Origin: Cellulomonas marina
GTDB lineage: Bacteria; Actinomycetota; Actinomycetes; Actinomycetales; Cellulomonadaceae
Assembly: GCF_900111925.1 (NCBI RefSeq)
Contig: NZ_FOKA01000010.1
Location: forward strand, 62,001-126,000
Direction: 5' to 3'
DNA: 64,000 bases
Numbering within the stretch: position 1 is the first letter of the stretch; each line of letters opens with the position of its first letter. Shown here one piece after another: positions 42,251-50,950 of the stretch. The position numbers and the translations under genes are program-made. The notes below the pieces were generated by a model. The model worked only from the letters and a program-made list of their open reading frames with translations, searched no databases and was not told the DNA's origin.

Positions 42251-43402
42251 ATGCGCGCGATGACCTACCGCGGTCCGTACAAGATCCGGGTCGAGGAGAA
42301 GGACCGCCCACGGATCGAGCACCCGCGCGACGCGATCGTCCGCGTCACGCTGGCGACGATCTGCGGCTCCGACCTGCACCTGTACCACGGCCTCATGCCC
42401 GACACGCGGATCGGCCACACGTTCGGCCACGAGTTCGTCGGGATCGTCGACGAGGTCGGGCCCGCGGTCGAGAACCTGCAGGTCGGCGACCGGGTGCTCG
42501 TGCCGTTCAACGTGTACTGCGGCACCTGCTTCTTCTGCGCGCGCGGCCTGTACTCCAACTGCCACAACGTGAACCCCAACGCGACGGCCGTCGGCGGCAT
42601 CTACGGCTACTCGCACACGACGGGCGGGTACGACGGCGGCCAGGCCGAGTACGTGCGCGTGCCCTTCGCGGACGTCGGCCCGACGCTCATCCCCGAGTGG
42701 ATGTCCGACCGGGACGCCGTGCCGCTGACCGACGCCGTGTCCACGGGGTACTTCGGCGCGCAGCTCGCGGACGTCGTGGAGGGCGACGTCGTCGTCGTGC
42801 TGGGGGCGGGGCCCGTCGGGCTGACGGCGGCGCGGTCCTCCTGGCTCATGGGCGCGGGGCGCGTGATCGTCGTCGACCACCTCGACTACCGGCTGGAGAA
42901 GGCGCGCACCTGGGCCTACGCCGAGACGGTGAACTTCTCGCAGGTCAAGGACGTCGTGCTGACGCTCAAGCGCATGACGGACGGCCTCGGGGCGGACGCG
43001 GTGATCGACGCCGTCGGGGCCGAGGCCGACGGCAACCTGCTGCAGCACGTCACGGCCGCGAAGCTCAAGCTGCAGGGCGGCTCCCCGATCGCGCTCAACT
43101 GGGCCATCGACGCGGTGCGCAAGGGCGGCACGGTGTCGGTCATGGGTGCCTACGGGCCGATGTTCAGCGCCGTGAAGTTCGGCGACGCCATGAACAAGGG
43201 CCTCACGCTGCGGATGAACCAGACGCCGGTCAAGCGCCAGCTGCCGCGCCTGTTCGAGCACGTGCGCAACGGCTTCATCACGCCGAGCGACCTGCTCACC
43301 CACACCTTCCCGCTCGACGACATCGCCGAGGCGTACCACGTGTTCGCCACGAAGCTCGACGGCTGCGTGAAGCCGGCGATCGTGCCCGGCGGCGGGCAGT
43401 GA
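42251..43402 (+). CDS. Zinc-dependent alcohol dehydrogenase (FdhA-like)
   Basis: 383 residues. Catalytic zinc ligands are in TICGSDLHLY and FGHEFVG. The structural zinc site is CGTCFFCARGLYSNC (Cys-x2-Cys-x2-Cys-x7-Cys). The Rossmann fold shows VVVVLGAGPVGLTAA. The lack of the extra glutathione loop and the length suggest the glutathione-independent formaldehyde/alcohol dehydrogenase branch. NAD-dependent oxidation of a small alcohol or aldehyde is the likely reaction. It probably forms an operon with the next two genes. Confidence 0.88.
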   Translation: MRAMTYRGPYKIRVEEKDRPRIEHPRDAIVRVTLATICGSDLHLYHGLMPDTRIGHTFGHEFVGIVDEVGPAVENLQVGDRVLVPFNVYCGTCFFCARGLYSNCHNVNPNATAVGGIYGYSHTTGGYDGGQAEYVRVPFADVGPTLIPEWMSDRDAVPLTDAVSTGYFGAQLADVVEGDVVVVLGAGPVGLTAARSSWLMGAGRVIVVDHLDYRLEKARTWAYAETVNFSQVKDVVLTLKRMTDGLGADAVIDAVGAEADGNLLQHVTAAKLKLQGGSPIALNWAIDAVRKGGTVSVMGAYGPMFSAVKFGDAMNKGLTLRMNQTPVKRQLPRLFEHVRNGFITPSDLLTHTFPLDDIAEAYHVFATKLDGCVKPAIVPGGGQ

Positions 43403-43483
43403 CGCCCGCAGTGACGCCCGTCGGTCACCGCGAGGTGCCACCCCGCGACGACGCGCCGACGACGAGCTGACGAGGAGACGACC

Positions 43484-44056
43484 ATGCCCTACACCGCCCG
43501 CAAGCCCCCGCTGCCCGAGACCCCTGAGCAGCTCCGCGCCCGCATCCCCGGCTGGGGCGTGGACCTGGACCCGCGCGACCGGCCCGCGTTCCCCCGCGAG
43601 GTGCCCGACGAGGCCGTCATCGCGGCCGACGCCCTCCCCGAGGCGCAGCCGGAGGACCGGCCACGCGAGCGCTCGATCGAGCACATGCGTCTGACGCCCG
43701 TGTTCGGGACGGCTCAGCCGCTGCACGGCGTGTCGGGGGCGGTGCGCCGGCTCGCCTACGCGCGGTTCTCCGAGGCCCGGGCCGCGCACTGGCTGCTGCT
43801 CCTGGCCGGGGACCGCATCGAGTCGGCCGGGGCGCACGTCACCGCCCTGCTGCAGGGGAAGCCCGACGACCTCCTGCGTGAGACGGGCGTGCTCGGCGAG
43901 GTGGGGGCGCACCCCGTGCGGTCGCGGACCGGTGAGCACCGCGCGGACCTGGCGCACGCGCCGCTCGACCCGCTCGTCGTGGTGGGGCCGTGGCTGGTCC
44001 CCGCGGCGCTCGCCGTCCTGGGGGTGCGGGCGGTCCTGCGGCGCGCACGGCGGTGA
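43484..44056 (+). CDS. Conserved protein of unknown function with C-terminal membrane anchor
   Basis: 190 residues with a GAGGAG ribosome binding site. The sequence has a distinctive acidic/proline N-terminus (PETPEQLRARIPGWGVDLDP..RP), a middle PRERSIEHMRLTPVFGTAQPLHGVSG and YARFSEARAAHWLLLLAGDRI. It ends with one C-terminal membrane helix (DPLVVVGPWLVPAALAVLGV). It looks well conserved rather than random, and I have the impression that this type commonly accompanies a zinc alcohol dehydrogenase, but I cannot name the family. It overlaps the following gene by 4 bp (GTGA). Confidence 0.75.
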   Translation: MPYTARKPPLPETPEQLRARIPGWGVDLDPRDRPAFPREVPDEAVIAADALPEAQPEDRPRERSIEHMRLTPVFGTAQPLHGVSGAVRRLAYARFSEARAAHWLLLLAGDRIESAGAHVTALLQGKPDDLLRETGVLGEVGAHPVRSRTGEHRADLAHAPLDPLVVVGPWLVPAALAVLGVRAVLRRARR

Positions 44057-44586
44057 CCGGCGGCGCGCCCGACTCCGACGCGACCGACGTCGTGGCCGAC
44101 GCCGAGGCGACCGACGTCGCGCCCGACACCGACGTGACCGCCGACGACGTCATCGCCGACCTGACCGCCGACGAGGTCGTCGCCGACGTGCTCGTGGTCG
44201 ACGCGGCGAACGTCGTCGGTGCCCGGGCCGACGGCTGGTGGCGCGACCGGGCGGGCGCTGCCGCGCGGCTCGTCGCGGCGCTCGCCGTGCTGCCGGAGCG
44301 GCCCGCGCGGGTCGTCGTGGTGCTCGAGGGACGGGCGCGGGACGCGGTGACCGAGGCCGCCGAGGCCGCCGGCGTCGAGGTGGTCCGTGCCGCGCGCGAC
44401 GGCGACGACGCCGTGGTCGACGCCGTGCGGTCACGGGTGCGACCGGGCGTCGACGTGCTCGTCGTGACGTCGGACCGCGAGCTGCGGGCACGGGTGGAGG
44501 CGGAGGGCGCGCGGGCACGGGGCGCGGGGTGGCTCCAGGGGCAAATCGACGCGGTGCACCGCCCCGGCCGGACACCGCGCGTTTGA
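44053..44586 (+). CDS. NYN/PIN-like nuclease-fold protein
   Basis: 177 residues, GTG start overlapping the upstream stop. The first 50 residues form an acidic, repetitive stretch (DATDVVADAEATDVAPDTDV..). The domain starts at VADVLVVDAANVVG, the first strand and conserved Asp-x-x-Asn of YacP/NYN RNase domains. WWRDRAGAAARLVAAL, ARVVVVLEGRA and VDVLVVTSDRELR follow; the last supplies a conserved acidic residue. NYN/PIN-like proteins are metal-dependent RNases acting on structured or ribosome-associated RNA. Catalysis here is inferred. Confidence 0.75.
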   Translation: MTGGAPDSDATDVVADAEATDVAPDTDVTADDVIADLTADEVVADVLVVDAANVVGARADGWWRDRAGAAARLVAALAVLPERPARVVVVLEGRARDAVTEAAEAAGVEVVRAARDGDDAVVDAVRSRVRPGVDVLVVTSDRELRARVEAEGARARGAGWLQGQIDAVHRPGRTPRV

Positions 44587-44602
44587 TCGACATTCACGCA
44601 TA

Positions 44603-44623
44603 ACCTATTGACGTTCGATAGGT
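44603..44623. promoter_or_regulatory. AT-rich operator-like palindrome upstream of dedA
   Basis: ACCTAT (44603-44608) and ATAGGT (44618-44623) are perfect inverted arms around TGACGTTCG, with further symmetry at inner GA/TC. The site lies in an unusually AT-rich island (44583-44623) directly after the NYN gene stop. It is probably a repressor or activator site in the promoter of the dedA gene; the cognate regulator is unknown. Confidence 0.5.
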
Positions 44624-44643
44624 GTCTGCGCCAGGGTCGGTGC

Positions 44644-44787
44644 ATGACCGTCGCTCCGAGCGGCCCCACCGGGCGTCTCGCGCCGCCGATGCGCGCCACG
44701 TCCGGCCCCACGCACGACCTCATGCACGGCCTCACGCATGGCTTCACGACCGGGCTGACGACCGGGCCGGTCTCGTGCCCGCGCTGA
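44644..44787 (+). CDS. Possible 47-residue leader ORF before dedA
   Basis: ATG at 44644 starts MTVAPSGPTGRLAPPM and ends ..TTGLTTGPVSCPR with a TGA 13 bp inside the proposed dedA start. It spans the 12-bp repeats, which encode HGLTHGFTTGLTTG. It might couple translation to dedA or be meaningless; only the position and the lack of Arg-rich composition support it. Confidence 0.3.
   Translation: MTVAPSGPTGRLAPPMRATSGPTHDLMHGLTHGFTTGLTTGPVSCPR
44711..44770. repeat. Degenerate 12-bp tandem repeats upstream of dedA
   Basis: Five 12-bp units: CGCACGACCTCA, TGCACGGCCTCA, CGCATGGCTTCA, CGACCGGGCTGA, CGACCGGGCCGG. The first three share a CGCA..CTCA core. They end 5 bp before the proposed dedA start codon. 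Confidence 0.65.
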
Positions 44788-45602
44788 CCGACGCGGTCAC
44801 CGCGCTCGCGGGCACGCCGTGGGCCCTCCTGGTGCTCTACGTGCTCACGGTCGTCGACGGGGTGCTGCCGCCGCTGCCGAGCGAGGCCGCGGTGCTGGCC
44901 CTCGCGGCGCTCGCCGCGGGCGGGCCGGCGCTCGACGTGCTCCTCGTCGGCGGCGTGGCCGCGCTGGGCGCCTTCACCGGGGACCAGGTGGCCTACACGA
45001 TCGGCGCGCGGCTGCCCGTGCGGCGGTCCCGGCTGCTGCGGTCCTGGCTGCGGCGTTCCCCGCGGCTGCGGCGCTCGCTGCGCCGCGCGGGCGTGGCGCT
45101 GCGGCAGCGAGGGGCGGCGGTGGTGCTCCCGGCGCGGTTCGTGCCCGGCGCGCGGGTCGCGGTGGCGCTCGCGGCCGGCGCGACGGGCATGTCCCGGCGG
45201 CGGTTCTGCGCGATCACCGCGGTCGGTGCGGTGGCCTGGGCGACGCTCATGGTGAGCATCGGAGCGGGGGCGGGTCACCTGCTCGACGACCGGCACCCGT
45301 TCCTCGTCGTCGCGGCCGGGGTGGTCGGTGGGCTGCTCGTCGGCGCGGTGCTCGACCGGGTGCTCCAGGCGGCGTCCCGCCTCGCGGGACGGCTCGCGGC
45401 GCGGCGGGCGGGGCGACGAGGTGCGTCAGCCGGGCCGCGGCGCGGTGCCGACGGAGGACGGGAGCGGCTCGCGCAGGCCGCTGGCGCGCCGGACGGGCTG
45501 CTCGACGGCGCGACGCACCGCCTCCTCGCCGCCGATGACGCGCACGTGCTCGCGCGCGCGGGTGATGGCGGTGTAGAGCAGCTCGCGGGTCAGCAGCGGT
45601 GA
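44775..45602 (+). CDS. DedA-family membrane protein
   Basis: About 275 residues from GTG at 44775; upstream in-frame codons are His/Arg/Pro-rich and unlike protein. Four to five membrane segments with the VTT/SNARE-associated domain: VVDGVLPPLPSEAAVLALAAL, GAFTGDQVAYTIGAR, ARFVPGARVAVALAAGATGMSRRRF. DedA proteins help recycle or flip undecaprenyl phosphate or phospholipids and maintain proton motive force. The last ~60 residues (from ASAGPRRG..) are encoded antisense to the recD 3' end, overlapping it by 177 bp. That tail is probably not functionally constrained by the DedA fold. Confidence 0.85.
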   Translation: MPALTDAVTALAGTPWALLVLYVLTVVDGVLPPLPSEAAVLALAALAAGGPALDVLLVGGVAALGAFTGDQVAYTIGARLPVRRSRLLRSWLRRSPRLRRSLRRAGVALRQRGAAVVLPARFVPGARVAVALAAGATGMSRRRFCAITAVGAVAWATLMVSIGAGAGHLLDDRHPFLVVAAGVVGGLLVGAVLDRVLQAASRLAGRLAARRAGRRGASAGPRRGADGGRERLAQAAGAPDGLLDGATHRLLAADDAHVLARAGDGGVEQLAGQQR

Positions 45603-47381
45603 GGCCGCCGGCGGCAGCAGCACGGTGACGCGGGCGAACTGGCTGCCCTGGCCGCGGTGCACGGTCATGGCGTGCACGGGCTGCACGGCCGGGAGCCGGT
45701 AGGGCCGCACGAGGACGGGGGCGGCCGGGTCCCCGAACGCGACGACGGTCCCGCCGGACCCGTCGTCGAGGACGACGCCCGTATCGCCGTTGGACAGCGC
45801 CGCGACCGGGTCGTTCTCCGTCACGAGCAGCGGCGTGCCGGGGGGCCACGCACACGGTGCCCGCCCACGCCACGACGGCTCGGCCTCCGCCAACCAGTGC
45901 TCGACCACCGCCGCCCACCAGGCGACGCCCGCCGGCCCCTGCCGGTGGGCCAGCAGGAGCCGGTGCCGTGCCAGCGCCGTCAGCGCGCCGGCCGCGTCGG
46001 CCGTCCGGGCGGCCTCCGTCAGCGCCCGGCCGGCCGCGAGCACGTCGGCCCGCAGCCCGCCGAGGTCCTCGGCGGCCGGCCGCGGACCCGCCGGCTCGAC
46101 GAGCTCTCGCGACGCACCACCGGCGCGGAGCAGGGCCACCGCGGTGTCGGCGTCCCCGCGGCGGACCGCCTCCGCGAGCTCGGCCAGCTCCGTCCCGAAC
46201 CGGTGCACGCGCTCGAGGCGCACCACGCCGGCCGGCAGCGCCGCGACGAGGTCCGCCAGCACCGCGCCGGCCTCGACGCTGCTGAGCTGGTCCGGGTCCC
46301 CGACGAGCACGACGTGTGCGCCGGGCCGGACCGCCGCCAGGAGCCGCGCCATCAGCGTGAGCGACACCATCGAGGACTCGTCCACGACGACGAGGTCGTG
46401 CGGGAGCCGGCGGCCGGCGTCGTGCCGGAACCGCGTGGTCGTCCCCGGCAGGGGTCCGAGCAGCCGGTGCAGGGTCGTGGCGCGCACCGGCCCGACCGCC
46501 GCGCGGTCGGCGGGGTCCAGGCCGCGCAGCTCTGCCTCGACGGACTCCTGCAGGCGGGCGGCCGCCTTGCCGGTCGGGGCGGCGAGCGCCACGCGCAGGG
46601 GGCCGCCCGTGCGGGTCGAGGCCAGGGCCGCGACGAGGCGTGCCACCGTCGTGGTCTTGCCCGTGCCGGGACCGCCCGTCAGCACCGTCAGGGGCAGGCG
46701 GGCCGCCGTGCGAACGGCGTCGCGCTGGCGCTCGTCGTCGGCCCGGGGGAAGAGCCGGAGGACGGCGCCCTCGACGGCGGCCCCGTCGTGGGCGGACGCG
46801 GACGGGGAGGCGGCCACGACGCGGCCGGCCGTGAGCGTGCGGACGGTCAGCTCGTCGCGCCAGTAGCGGTCGAGGTAGACGCGGCCGTCGACCCACCGCA
46901 CCGGACGGTCGGCGGGTCCCTCCGGACCGTCGGCGACGAGGCGGCTGCGGCGCACGGCGGCGTGCCAGCCGTCGGGCCCGGCGAGATCGGGCCACGGCAG
47001 CGGGACGGCACCCCCCGACGCGGCACTCCCCGACGCGGCACTCCCCGACGCGGCACTCCCCGACGCGGCACCCTCCGTCGCGATGTCCTCGTCGACCGGC
47101 AGGGCGGCGACCTCGTCGAGCCGGACGCAGACCGAGCCGCCCCGCACGGCGCGCACCGCCAGGGCCACCGCGAGCAGCACACGCTCGTCGGCCTCCGCGA
47201 CGACGGCGGCGAGCCGCCGCGCGACGTGGACGTCCGCGGCGACGAGCAGCCCGGCGGCGACGAAGGGGGCGAGCAGCCCCTCGGCCCGCCACGGCACCGA
47301 CCCGGGGAGCGCGAGGCCGGACGTGCCGTTCTCGGCAGCCATCGGGGTCAGCGGCGTCCCGTGCGCGGTGGTGCCCGTCAT
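45426..47381 (-). CDS. recD: Exodeoxyribonuclease V subunit alpha, RecD
   Basis: 651 residues from ATG at 47381, overlapping the recB stop by 4 bp (ATGA). Superfamily 1B helicase motifs: Walker A TGGPGTGKTTT (about 235-245), motif Ia LAAPTGKAAARLQES, Walker B LVVVDESSMV, motif III GDPDQLSSVEAGAVLADL, and the C-terminal TVHRGQGSQF and LYTAITRAREHV. The N-terminal domain contains an Ala/Ser/Gly minisatellite (residues about 105-124). RecD is the fast 5'-3' motor of RecBCD. The last gene of the recC-recB-recD operon, it runs tail-to-tail into dedA. Confidence 0.93.
   Translation of the reverse strand: MTGTTAHGTPLTPMAAENGTSGLALPGSVPWRAEGLLAPFVAAGLLVAADVHVARRLAAVVAEADERVLLAVALAVRAVRGGSVCVRLDEVAALPVDEDIATEGAASGSAASGSAASGSAASGGAVPLPWPDLAGPDGWHAAVRRSRLVADGPEGPADRPVRWVDGRVYLDRYWRDELTVRTLTAGRVVAASPSASAHDGAAVEGAVLRLFPRADDERQRDAVRTAARLPLTVLTGGPGTGKTTTVARLVAALASTRTGGPLRVALAAPTGKAAARLQESVEAELRGLDPADRAAVGPVRATTLHRLLGPLPGTTTRFRHDAGRRLPHDLVVVDESSMVSLTLMARLLAAVRPGAHVVLVGDPDQLSSVEAGAVLADLVAALPAGVVRLERVHRFGTELAELAEAVRRGDADTAVALLRAGGASRELVEPAGPRPAAEDLGGLRADVLAAGRALTEAARTADAAGALTALARHRLLLAHRQGPAGVAWWAAVVEHWLAEAEPSWRGRAPCAWPPGTPLLVTENDPVAALSNGDTGVVLDDGSGGTVVAFGDPAAPVLVRPYRLPAVQPVHAMTVHRGQGSQFARVTVLLPPAASPLLTRELLYTAITRAREHVRVIGGEEAVRRAVEQPVRRASGLREPLPSSVGTAPRPG
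47016..47075 (-). repeat. 15-bp minisatellite within recD
   Basis: Three perfect and one degenerate 15-bp units (plus-strand CGACGCGGCACTCCC) encode (GSAAS)n in the RecD N-terminal domain linker, absent from typical RecD. Confidence 0.9.
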
Positions 47382-50300
47382 GGCTGCCGTCCGTCGAGGA
47401 GGTCGGACAGGGCGACCACGAGCGCTGCGGGCGGTCGCCACGCCATCACGCCGCACGGCGCACCGCCGAGGACGGGGGTGGCGGGACCCGCCATGCCGCG
47501 CACGAAGAGGTAGAGCCCCCCGCCGAGGTGCTGCTCGGGGTCGTAGCCGCGCAGCCGCCACCGCAGGTACCGGTGCAGCGCCGCCGAGTAGAGCAGCAGC
47601 TGCAGCGGGTAGTGCGCGTCGAGCATGGCCGCCACCATCGCCTCCGGGCGGTAGTGCCACGTCGTCAGCGACTCCCCGGCGGTCCCCAGCCGGTTCGTCT
47701 TGTAGTCGACCACCAGGTACCGGTGCCCACCCGGCACCGACCGTCCGCCCTCGTGGTCGTCGACCGGCACGCGCAGTACCGCGTCGATGCTCCCCGTCAG
47801 GTATCCGGACAGGCGGCCGGCGGCCAGTGCGCGGTCCTCGAGCCGCTCGGCGTACCCGGCGAAGGGGTCGTCGGGGGGCAGGTGCGTCCGCAGCAGCGCC
47901 GCGAGGTCGCCGACCCGGGCGGGCGTGCGCACGGCCCCGTGGCCACCGACGGCGACGTCGCCGCCCGCCAGGGGCAGCTCGAAGTCCAGCTCGGCCAGGC
48001 GGTCGCCCGGCGCGACATCGGCCAGGGTGCGACCGTCCGCGAGCGCTCCGAGCGGGGTGCGCAGCACCGGCAGCAGCGCGGCAGCGAGCACCTCGGGCGT
48101 GACGCCGGCCGCCGCCGCGGTGCCCGCCTCGGTGCAGCGGGTCGTCAGCTCCGCGTCCAGGTCCGCCGCTGCGGTGTCGACCGTCTCGAGGACCTCGTGC
48201 ACGAGGGTGCCGAAGCCGGTCCCGCCGGGCAGGTCCGCGAGCGGGGACGGCAGGGCTCCGGCGGCCGCGGCCGCGGTCGCGTCCGCGAGGTCCGCGAAGG
48301 GGTCGAGGGGCAGCGCCGGGGCGTCCTCCGGCTCGTCGATCACGACGCTCGTCTCGGGCTCGGAGGTGACCCCCGCGCCGCCCGGCCGTCCCACGAGGCC
48401 TGCGCCGCCATCTACGCCCGTGCCCGCTGCCGTCCCCGCTCCCGTGCCCGACCTGGAGCCGACCGCGCCACCGGGGCCCGGCGGGTGGGCCGCGTCGTGG
48501 GCGGCGGCCGTGAGCGCCGAGTAGGACGTGCGGCGCCAGCCCGTGTCCGGCACGCGGTCGAGCACGGCGACGTCGAGGTCCGCACGGACCACGGGCGGCG
48601 GCTCCCAGCGCTCGACCTCCGGCGGTCCCGCGACGAGCTCCAGGGCCAGGGCCGCGCCGGCGGCGACCACGTGCTCGCGTAGCCGCACGGTGGCGACGTC
48701 GTCGGTCATGGCGCGCACCAGGTCCGCGGGCCGGCCGTCGGCGTCCCGCCCGCCGAGCAGCAGCCGGGTCAGCGGCGCCCGGCCGGAGTTCCGGCTGGGC
48801 GCCCACCAGAGCACGAGCTGGCTGGCGGCCCGCGTCATGGCGACGTACGCCAGGCGCAGCCCCTCGCCCGACTCGTCCTCGGCGGCGGCCGCGCGGGCCT
48901 CGTCGTAGCCCGGGCTGCCCTTGCCGCCGACGTGCAGCACGCGGGCGTCGTCCCGGTGCAGGGTGAGGGTCTCCGGGTTGTCGGGCGTCCACCGGTCCCA
49001 GAGGTAGGGCACCAGGACCACCGGGAACTGCAGCCCCTTGGCGGCGTGCACGGTGATGACCTGCACCGCCGCGGCATCGGTCTCCAGGCGTCGGCTGCGC
49101 TCCTCCGCGTAGTCCGTCGCCGCCTCGGCGATGCGTTCGCGCAGCCACTCCAGGAGCGACGAGGGGCCCATGCCCTGCCCGGTCGCCGCCGCGTGCAGGG
49201 CCTCGCCGACGTGCCGCAGGTCCGTCAGGCGCCGCTCGCCGTCCGGCAGCGCGACGAGGCGCTCGCGCACGCCGGCGGCCGCGGTGGCCTCGACCAGCGC
49301 GGCGACGCCGTGGTCGGCGAGCAGCCGCGCCCAGCCGCGCACGCGGTCGTCGAGCCGGTCCCGGGCGGTGCCGTCGGCCCCGGCCAGATCGGTCGCGGAC
49401 CAGCCGACGAAGGGACCGAGCGCCACCGCCGCCGTCAGGCCGCGGACCCCGGGACGGGCCAGCGCGGACAGCAGCACGAGCCAGTCCTGCGCGGCCGGCG
49501 TCCCGAAGACGCTGGTCAGCATGGAGGTGACCGCCGGCACGCCGGCCTCGACGAGCGCCGCCTGCGCGGACAGCGCGTCGGCGTTGCGGCGCGCGAGCAC
49601 GGCGACGTCGCCGGGGCGCAGCGGGCGTCGGGTCCCGTCGGCCCCGACGACCGTCGTGGTCCGCAGCCGCCGCACCACCTCCGCCGCGACGTCCGCGTGC
49701 ACGAGCGCACGCACCGCGCCGACGGCCGCGTCCTTGACCCCGGTGGTCCCCAGCGCGGCGCGGGTGACCTGCCGGACGACGACGGCAGGCCCGCCCTCGA
49801 GCCGCCGGCCGGTCCGTCCTGCCTCGACGGGGTGCACGACGATCCGCGGGTCGCCCAGCGCCGTGCCGCGCAGCAGCGGCGCGAGCCCGGCGAGCACGTC
49901 GGGGTCAGCGCGCCAGTTGCGGCCCAGGGTCGACGTCGACGCCTCCGCCCGCGCCCGGAGGTAGGTCACGACGTCGGCGCCCCGGAAGGCGTAGATGGCC
50001 TGCTTGGGGTCGCCGATGAGCACGAGCGTGCGCGAGCCGTGGAACGCGGTGCGCAGGATCTCCCACTGGACGGGGTCCGTGTCCTGGAACTCGTCCACCA
50101 TGACGACGCGGTAGCGCGCGCGCACCCGCTCGGCGGCGGCGGGCCCGGTGGCCGGGTCGGCCAGCGCGTCACGGAGCAGGACGAGCAGGTCGTCGTAGTC
50201 GAGGACCCGGGCGCCGCGCTTGCGCCGCGTCATCTCGCGCCGCGCCGCGAGCGCCAGACGCACGGCGTCCCCGGCGCGCGTGCCGGGGTCGGCGTCGGCG

Positions 50301-50950
50301 GGCTCGACGGTCGCGCCGTGGTCGCTGACGGCCTCGTGCGCGACGCTCCGGGCCAGCGTGACCGTCAGCGTCGGGTCGGAGGTGCCGACGTACTTGCGCA
50401 GGTAGAGGTCGTCCACCACCTCCGCCTCGAGCGCGGCGACGTCCGGCAGCAGCGTCGCGTCCCGATCCACGTCGCCGACCGTGCCCAGCGTCGCGAGCAT
50501 CTCCTGGCAGAAGCCGTGTGTCGTGGTGATCGTGGCGGCGTCGAACGCCGACAGCGCGTCCGCCAGGCGCTCGCCGCGGCGGTGCCGCTCGTCGTCGTCG
50601 ACCGCGGCCAGGTGCCGCACCACGTCGTCCGACGAGGTGCGGGCGTCGGAGCCGCGCAGCGCGGCCTCCACCTCCAGCAGCCGGTCCCGGACGCGCTCGC
50701 GCAGCTCGGACGTGGCCAGCCGTCCGAAGGTCACCAGCAGCAGCTCCGGCAGGGTCGCCACACCCTCCGCGACGTAGCGCGCCGCGAGGGAGGCGATGGT
50801 GGTGGTCTTGCCCGTGCCGGCGCTCGCCTCGAGCACGACCGTGCCCGTGGGCAGCGGTCCGCAGACGTCGAAGACCGGCGGGGCGACGGCCGTCGTCGCA
50901 CCGGTCGCCGGAGGTACGGGTGACGCCGCCTCGGGGGCCACCCCGCTCAC
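47378..50950 (-). CDS. recB: Exodeoxyribonuclease V subunit beta, RecB
   Basis: 1190 residues, GTG start at 50950 overlapping the recC stop (GTGA). UvrD-like helicase motifs: Walker A EASAGTGKTT (41-50), ITTTHGFCQEML, Walker B VVMVDEFQDTDPVQWEI, GDPKQAIYAFRGAD, VITVHAAKGLQFPVV and YVAMTRAASQLVLWW. The C-terminal nuclease domain keeps its His (GTLVHEVLE) and the Asp/Lys active site VVDYKTNRL. The enzyme should therefore be a full helicase-nuclease. A Gly/Thr-rich linker (SGTGAGTAAGTG) precedes the nuclease domain, as in the tether of RecB. Confidence 0.95.
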   Translation of the reverse strand: MSGVAPEAASPVPPATGATTAVAPPVFDVCGPLPTGTVVLEASAGTGKTTTIASLAARYVAEGVATLPELLLVTFGRLATSELRERVRDRLLEVEAALRGSDARTSSDDVVRHLAAVDDDERHRRGERLADALSAFDAATITTTHGFCQEMLATLGTVGDVDRDATLLPDVAALEAEVVDDLYLRKYVGTSDPTLTVTLARSVAHEAVSDHGATVEPADADPGTRAGDAVRLALAARREMTRRKRGARVLDYDDLLVLLRDALADPATGPAAAERVRARYRVVMVDEFQDTDPVQWEILRTAFHGSRTLVLIGDPKQAIYAFRGADVVTYLRARAEASTSTLGRNWRADPDVLAGLAPLLRGTALGDPRIVVHPVEAGRTGRRLEGGPAVVVRQVTRAALGTTGVKDAAVGAVRALVHADVAAEVVRRLRTTTVVGADGTRRPLRPGDVAVLARRNADALSAQAALVEAGVPAVTSMLTSVFGTPAAQDWLVLLSALARPGVRGLTAAVALGPFVGWSATDLAGADGTARDRLDDRVRGWARLLADHGVAALVEATAAAGVRERLVALPDGERRLTDLRHVGEALHAAATGQGMGPSSLLEWLRERIAEAATDYAEERSRRLETDAAAVQVITVHAAKGLQFPVVLVPYLWDRWTPDNPETLTLHRDDARVLHVGGKGSPGYDEARAAAAEDESGEGLRLAYVAMTRAASQLVLWWAPSRNSGRAPLTRLLLGGRDADGRPADLVRAMTDDVATVRLREHVVAAGAALALELVAGPPEVERWEPPPVVRADLDVAVLDRVPDTGWRRTSYSALTAAAHDAAHPPGPGGAVGSRSGTGAGTAAGTGVDGGAGLVGRPGGAGVTSEPETSVVIDEPEDAPALPLDPFADLADATAAAAAGALPSPLADLPGGTGFGTLVHEVLETVDTAAADLDAELTTRCTEAGTAAAAGVTPEVLAAALLPVLRTPLGALADGRTLADVAPGDRLAELDFELPLAGGDVAVGGHGAVRTPARVGDLAALLRTHLPPDDPFAGYAERLEDRALAAGRLSGYLTGSIDAVLRVPVDDHEGGRSVPGGHRYLVVDYKTNRLGTAGESLTTWHYRPEAMVAAMLDAHYPLQLLLYSAALHRYLRWRLRGYDPEQHLGGGLYLFVRGMAGPATPVLGGAPCGVMAWRPPAALVVALSDLLDGRQP

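Noticed and set aside
43839-45296. Minus-strand frame opposite the NYN and dedA genes with repeated CxRP-like motifs.
   Set aside because: The repetition reflects the 12-bp DNA repeats at 44711-44770; the rest lacks any domain and the plus-strand genes are well supported.
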